Shown here in pieces: positions 5,738 through 7,363 of a stretch of DNA of 7,363 nt. Each line of letters starts with the position of its first letter. Position 1 is the stretch's first letter. Location: contig JACPSQ010000023.1 of the NCBI GenBank assembly GCA_016193195.1, positions 1 through 7,363 of the forward strand. The letters are read 5' to 3'. Source of the stretch: Candidatus Omnitrophota bacterium. GTDB taxonomy: Bacteria; Omnitrophota; Gorgyraeia; Aquiviventales; Aquiviventaceae. Both the position numbers and the translations under genes were made by a program. The notes under the pieces were generated by a model. The model was not told the DNA's origin. It worked only from the letters and a program-made list of their open reading frames with translations, and did no database searches.

Positions 5738-6334
5738 ATGCGCTTAGAGTGCGCCCCGAAATACCCCGCGGCCGCGCTGGGCCAAGCCGCGAGCCGCGCA
5801 AGGAACGAGGAGGAAGACATACTGATGGCAAGAAGTATGGCGATGACGAGTGACGCCGCGCGGCGACGCGGATCGGCCCAGCCCGGAGGGTTGCGGCGGC
5901 AGACGGCCATCTCCGGCGTCGCTCCTCCTCGACGTACCGCAGTTGGCTGGTACGCCATCGTCGTCGCTCCTGGGAGCTGGCCGTCTGGCGCTCGCAACGC
6001 GGCTCGCGCGGTATTTCGGGGCGCACTCTTAGGTACGGCGATGCTCATCGCCGTGATCATTGCGCTGTGGGCGGAGCAGGGAGAAGCGAGGGAAAAGTCG
6101 CTGGGAGAGCTTCCCAAGGACGTGTGGGATTTAGCGTTCGTTTGGACGGAGCCGATCAAGCAGGCGGCAAAAGAGGCGCGTCGTTTCGATCCGGTAAGCG
6201 GCACGTGGTTCGGGATCTTGGAAGGTTCCGTGAAGTCGGTCGAGCGAGCCGCCGACTTCTTCCTCCCCGGTGACGAGCAACACCCAGGTTTGCAGTACAA
6301 GTCCGGCAAGGCCTTGTTGCGCTACACCTTTTAA
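5738..6334 (+). CDS. Small secreted protein (TIGR04073 exosortase-associated-like) interrupted in frame by a MITE-like element
   Basis: The open frame encodes 198 residues. Only residues 1-3 and 99-198 appear ancestral; residues 4-98 are specified by the inserted element at 5748-6027 plus one CTTAG copy (285 bases, 95 codons). Without it the protein would have 103 residues starting MRLGTAMLIAVIIALWAE, a clean signal peptide cleaved near GEA, and ATG 5738 has a good Shine-Dalgarno (GGGAGG, spacing 5). The mature part (WDLAFVWTEPIKQA, then DPVSGTWFGILEGSVKSVER) resembles the small TIGR04073 family linked to exosortase systems. That is my recollection of the family pattern, not a search result. 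Function is unknown. As it stands the hydrophobic segment begins about residue 100, so the product may be a membrane-anchored variant or fail to be exported. An ATG at 5699 overlapping the epimerase stop is in the same frame and is the alternative start; ATG 6041 could give a shorter product. Confidence 0.6.
   Translation: MRLECAPKYPAAALGQAASRARNEEEDILMARSMAMTSDAARRRGSAQPGGLRRQTAISGVAPPRRTAVGWYAIVVAPGSWPSGARNAARAVFRGALLGTAMLIAVIIALWAEQGEAREKSLGELPKDVWDLAFVWTEPIKQAAKEARRFDPVSGTWFGILEGSVKSVERAADFFLPGDEQHPGLQYKSGKALLRYTF
5748..6027. mobile_element. MITE-like non-autonomous element, 280 bp, 18-bp TIRs, CTTAG duplication
   Basis: AGTGCGCCCCGAAATACC at 5748-5765 and its exact reverse complement at 6010-6027 are the termini. 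They are flanked by the direct repeat CTTAG (5743-5747 and 6028-6032), as expected of a target-site duplication. The interior carries nested inverted repeats: 5788-5798 with 5998-6008 (11 bp), 5900-5914 with 5973-5987 (15 bp, one mismatch), 5933-5938 with 5949-5954, and a 12-bp palindrome at 5854-5865. It encodes no transposase, so it would have to be moved by one elsewhere. Deleting it with one CTTAG joins ATG-CGC-TTA-G to GT-ACG-GCG-ATG in frame and yields a standard signal peptide, which supports a real insertion. The transposase family is not identifiable. Confidence 0.75.
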
Positions 6335-6376
6335 CCGCTCGCTCCGGCCGCAGGGCTGCCTCGTCTGCCCCATTCG

Positions 6377-7363
6377 ATGCGCCACACTGACCTCTTGTCC
6401 TCGCGCCGATTTCGGTGGATCCTGCGCGTTCTATCCGCTACGTCCCTGGGGACTCTGTTCAGTGCAATACCCCTGTGGGCTCAGGGGGCGCCGCCGCTGG
6501 ATGCCGCCACGTCTGTCGACTGGCTCACCGAGTTTATCAGCCGTCATGGACTTGGGTTAGGGCTCGTCGCCGTCTTCCTCGGCGGTCTCGCGCTCAATTT
6601 CACGCCTTGCGTCTATCCCATGGTCCCGGTGACCCTCGCGTTCTTCAGCAGCCAGGGAACCGGTTCCCTCAGGCGGACGGTGTCTCTGGCGTCGGTGTAC
6701 GTCTTGGGCATCTCGCTCAACTACGCGCTGTTGGGGATCGTGGCAGCCCACACCGGCGCCCTCTTCGGATCCTGGCTCCAACAGCCCCTCGTGCTGATCG
6801 GCATCGCCGTCGTGATCGTGGCGCTCTCCCTCAGTATGTTCGGTCTCTACGCCCTGCGTTTCCCCGAGGTCCTGACGCGGCGGTTCGGCCACGCCTCAAC
6901 CGGACTGTGGGGGGCGTTCGTGATGGGGCTGGTGGTCGGCCTGGTCGCGGCGCCGTGCATCGGGCCGTTCGTGCTCGGGTTGTTACTGCTGGTCAGCCAT
7001 CTGGGCCATCCCGTGGTGGGGTTCGCGTTGTTTTTCACGTTGGGGCTCGGGATGGGGTTGCCGTACGTCGTGCTGGGCGCCACAGCCCATCGGATCGGCC
7101 AGTGGCCAAAAGCGGGGGAGTGGCTTCTCTGGAGCAAGAAAGCGCTCGGCGTCGTCTTGCTGGGGTTGGCGCTCTATTTCATCAGGCCCCTCCTTCCGAA
7201 ACCGCTCTTGGGATGGGCGGTCACGGGGTTGCTGCTGGGGGCCGGGGTGTACCTCGGCTGGCTTGAGCGCACCCCTCAACGAGGCCGTTGGTTCGTCTGG
7301 ACTCGACGGTGTGTCGGTAGCGTCTTCGTACTGGCTGCGGTGGCCTGGTGGTGGCCGTGGTCA
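6377..7363 (+). CDS. DsbD/CcdA-family thiol-disulfide transporter, N-terminal part, runs off window
   Basis: These 329 residues belong to an inner-membrane protein that carries reducing power from cytoplasmic thioredoxin to periplasmic thiol proteins, used in disulfide isomerisation or cytochrome c maturation. After a signal-like N-terminus (LSATSLGTLFSAIPLWA, near 19-35) come hydrophobic helices with the paired redox cysteines: NFTPCVYPMVPVT (C78) and VAAPCIGPFVLG (C194), both in the Cys-x-x-Pro setting of the DsbD membrane domain. At least seven or eight membrane spans are visible. Only about 20 residues separate the signal from the first helix, so the N-terminal immunoglobulin-like DsbD domain is absent. 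Whether a C-terminal thioredoxin domain follows lies beyond the window. The ATG at 6377 has no clear Shine-Dalgarno. It follows the small secreted-protein gene by 42 bases on the same strand and is likely co-transcribed. Confidence 0.92.
   Translation, partial: MRHTDLLSSRRFRWILRVLSATSLGTLFSAIPLWAQGAPPLDAATSVDWLTEFISRHGLGLGLVAVFLGGLALNFTPCVYPMVPVTLAFFSSQGTGSLRRTVSLASVYVLGISLNYALLGIVAAHTGALFGSWLQQPLVLIGIAVVIVALSLSMFGLYALRFPEVLTRRFGHASTGLWGAFVMGLVVGLVAAPCIGPFVLGLLLLVSHLGHPVVGFALFFTLGLGMGLPYVVLGATAHRIGQWPKAGEWLLWSKKALGVVLLGLALYFIRPLLPKPLLGWAVTGLLLGAGVYLGWLERTPQRGRWFVWTRRCVGSVFVLAAVAWWWPWS

Noticed and set aside
4929..6026. Long minus-strand open frame of 365 codons
   Set aside because: It lies antisense to the well-supported epimerase gene and the MITE region, is very rich in Arg/Pro/Ser as GC-rich shadow frames are, and shows no family motif.
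6335..6376. Terminator or promoter between the small secreted-protein gene and the DsbD-type gene
   Set aside because: The 42 bases show neither a stem with T-run nor recognisable -35/-10 boxes.

Overview
The window is a GC-rich stretch, probably from an uncultivated Gram-negative bacterium: it carries an outer-membrane efflux channel, an inner-membrane RND pump and a DsbD-type thiol transporter. No phylum can be assigned from this sequence alone. Eight protein genes fill it almost completely and no gap exceeds 300 bases. There is no rRNA, tRNA, CRISPR array or transposase gene.

Left part, minus strand (1-2468): a MarR-family repressor gene, a TolC/OEP-type outer-membrane factor and the first 182 codons of an RND (AcrB/HAE1-type) permease form one apparent operon. 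A near-consensus promoter overlaps a palindrome next to the marR start, which fits autoregulation. The usual periplasmic adaptor gene is not between these genes.

Right part, plus strand (2562-7363): an inositol-monophosphatase-family (HisN-like) phosphatase, a family 1 glycoside hydrolase, an HpnA-like NAD-dependent sugar epimerase/reductase, a small secreted protein resembling the TIGR04073 exosortase-associated family, and the membrane core of a DsbD/CcdA-type thiol-disulfide transporter. The phosphatase, glycosidase and epimerase look like one sugar-modifying unit. The last two genes may be a second unit behind their own TACAAT box.

The most striking content is small repeat structure laid over these genes. 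(1) A 280-bp MITE-like element (5748-6027) has perfect 18-bp terminal inverted repeats and a 5-bp CTTAG duplication. It sits in frame inside the signal peptide of the small secreted protein; removing it with one CTTAG restores a normal signal peptide. (2) Two spacers are built of degenerate 7-base units: GRTGNNN, switching strand in the middle, at 547-648, and GTTCNNN at 3361-3388. The first fills the gap between the outer-membrane factor and RND genes up to the RND start codon. The second supplies the phosphatase stop codon and lies where the 5' end of the glycosidase gene should be. (3) A palindrome (1953-1975) lies in frame in the signal-peptide region of the outer-membrane factor. Short repeats therefore appear to have shaped four gene ends within 7 kb.
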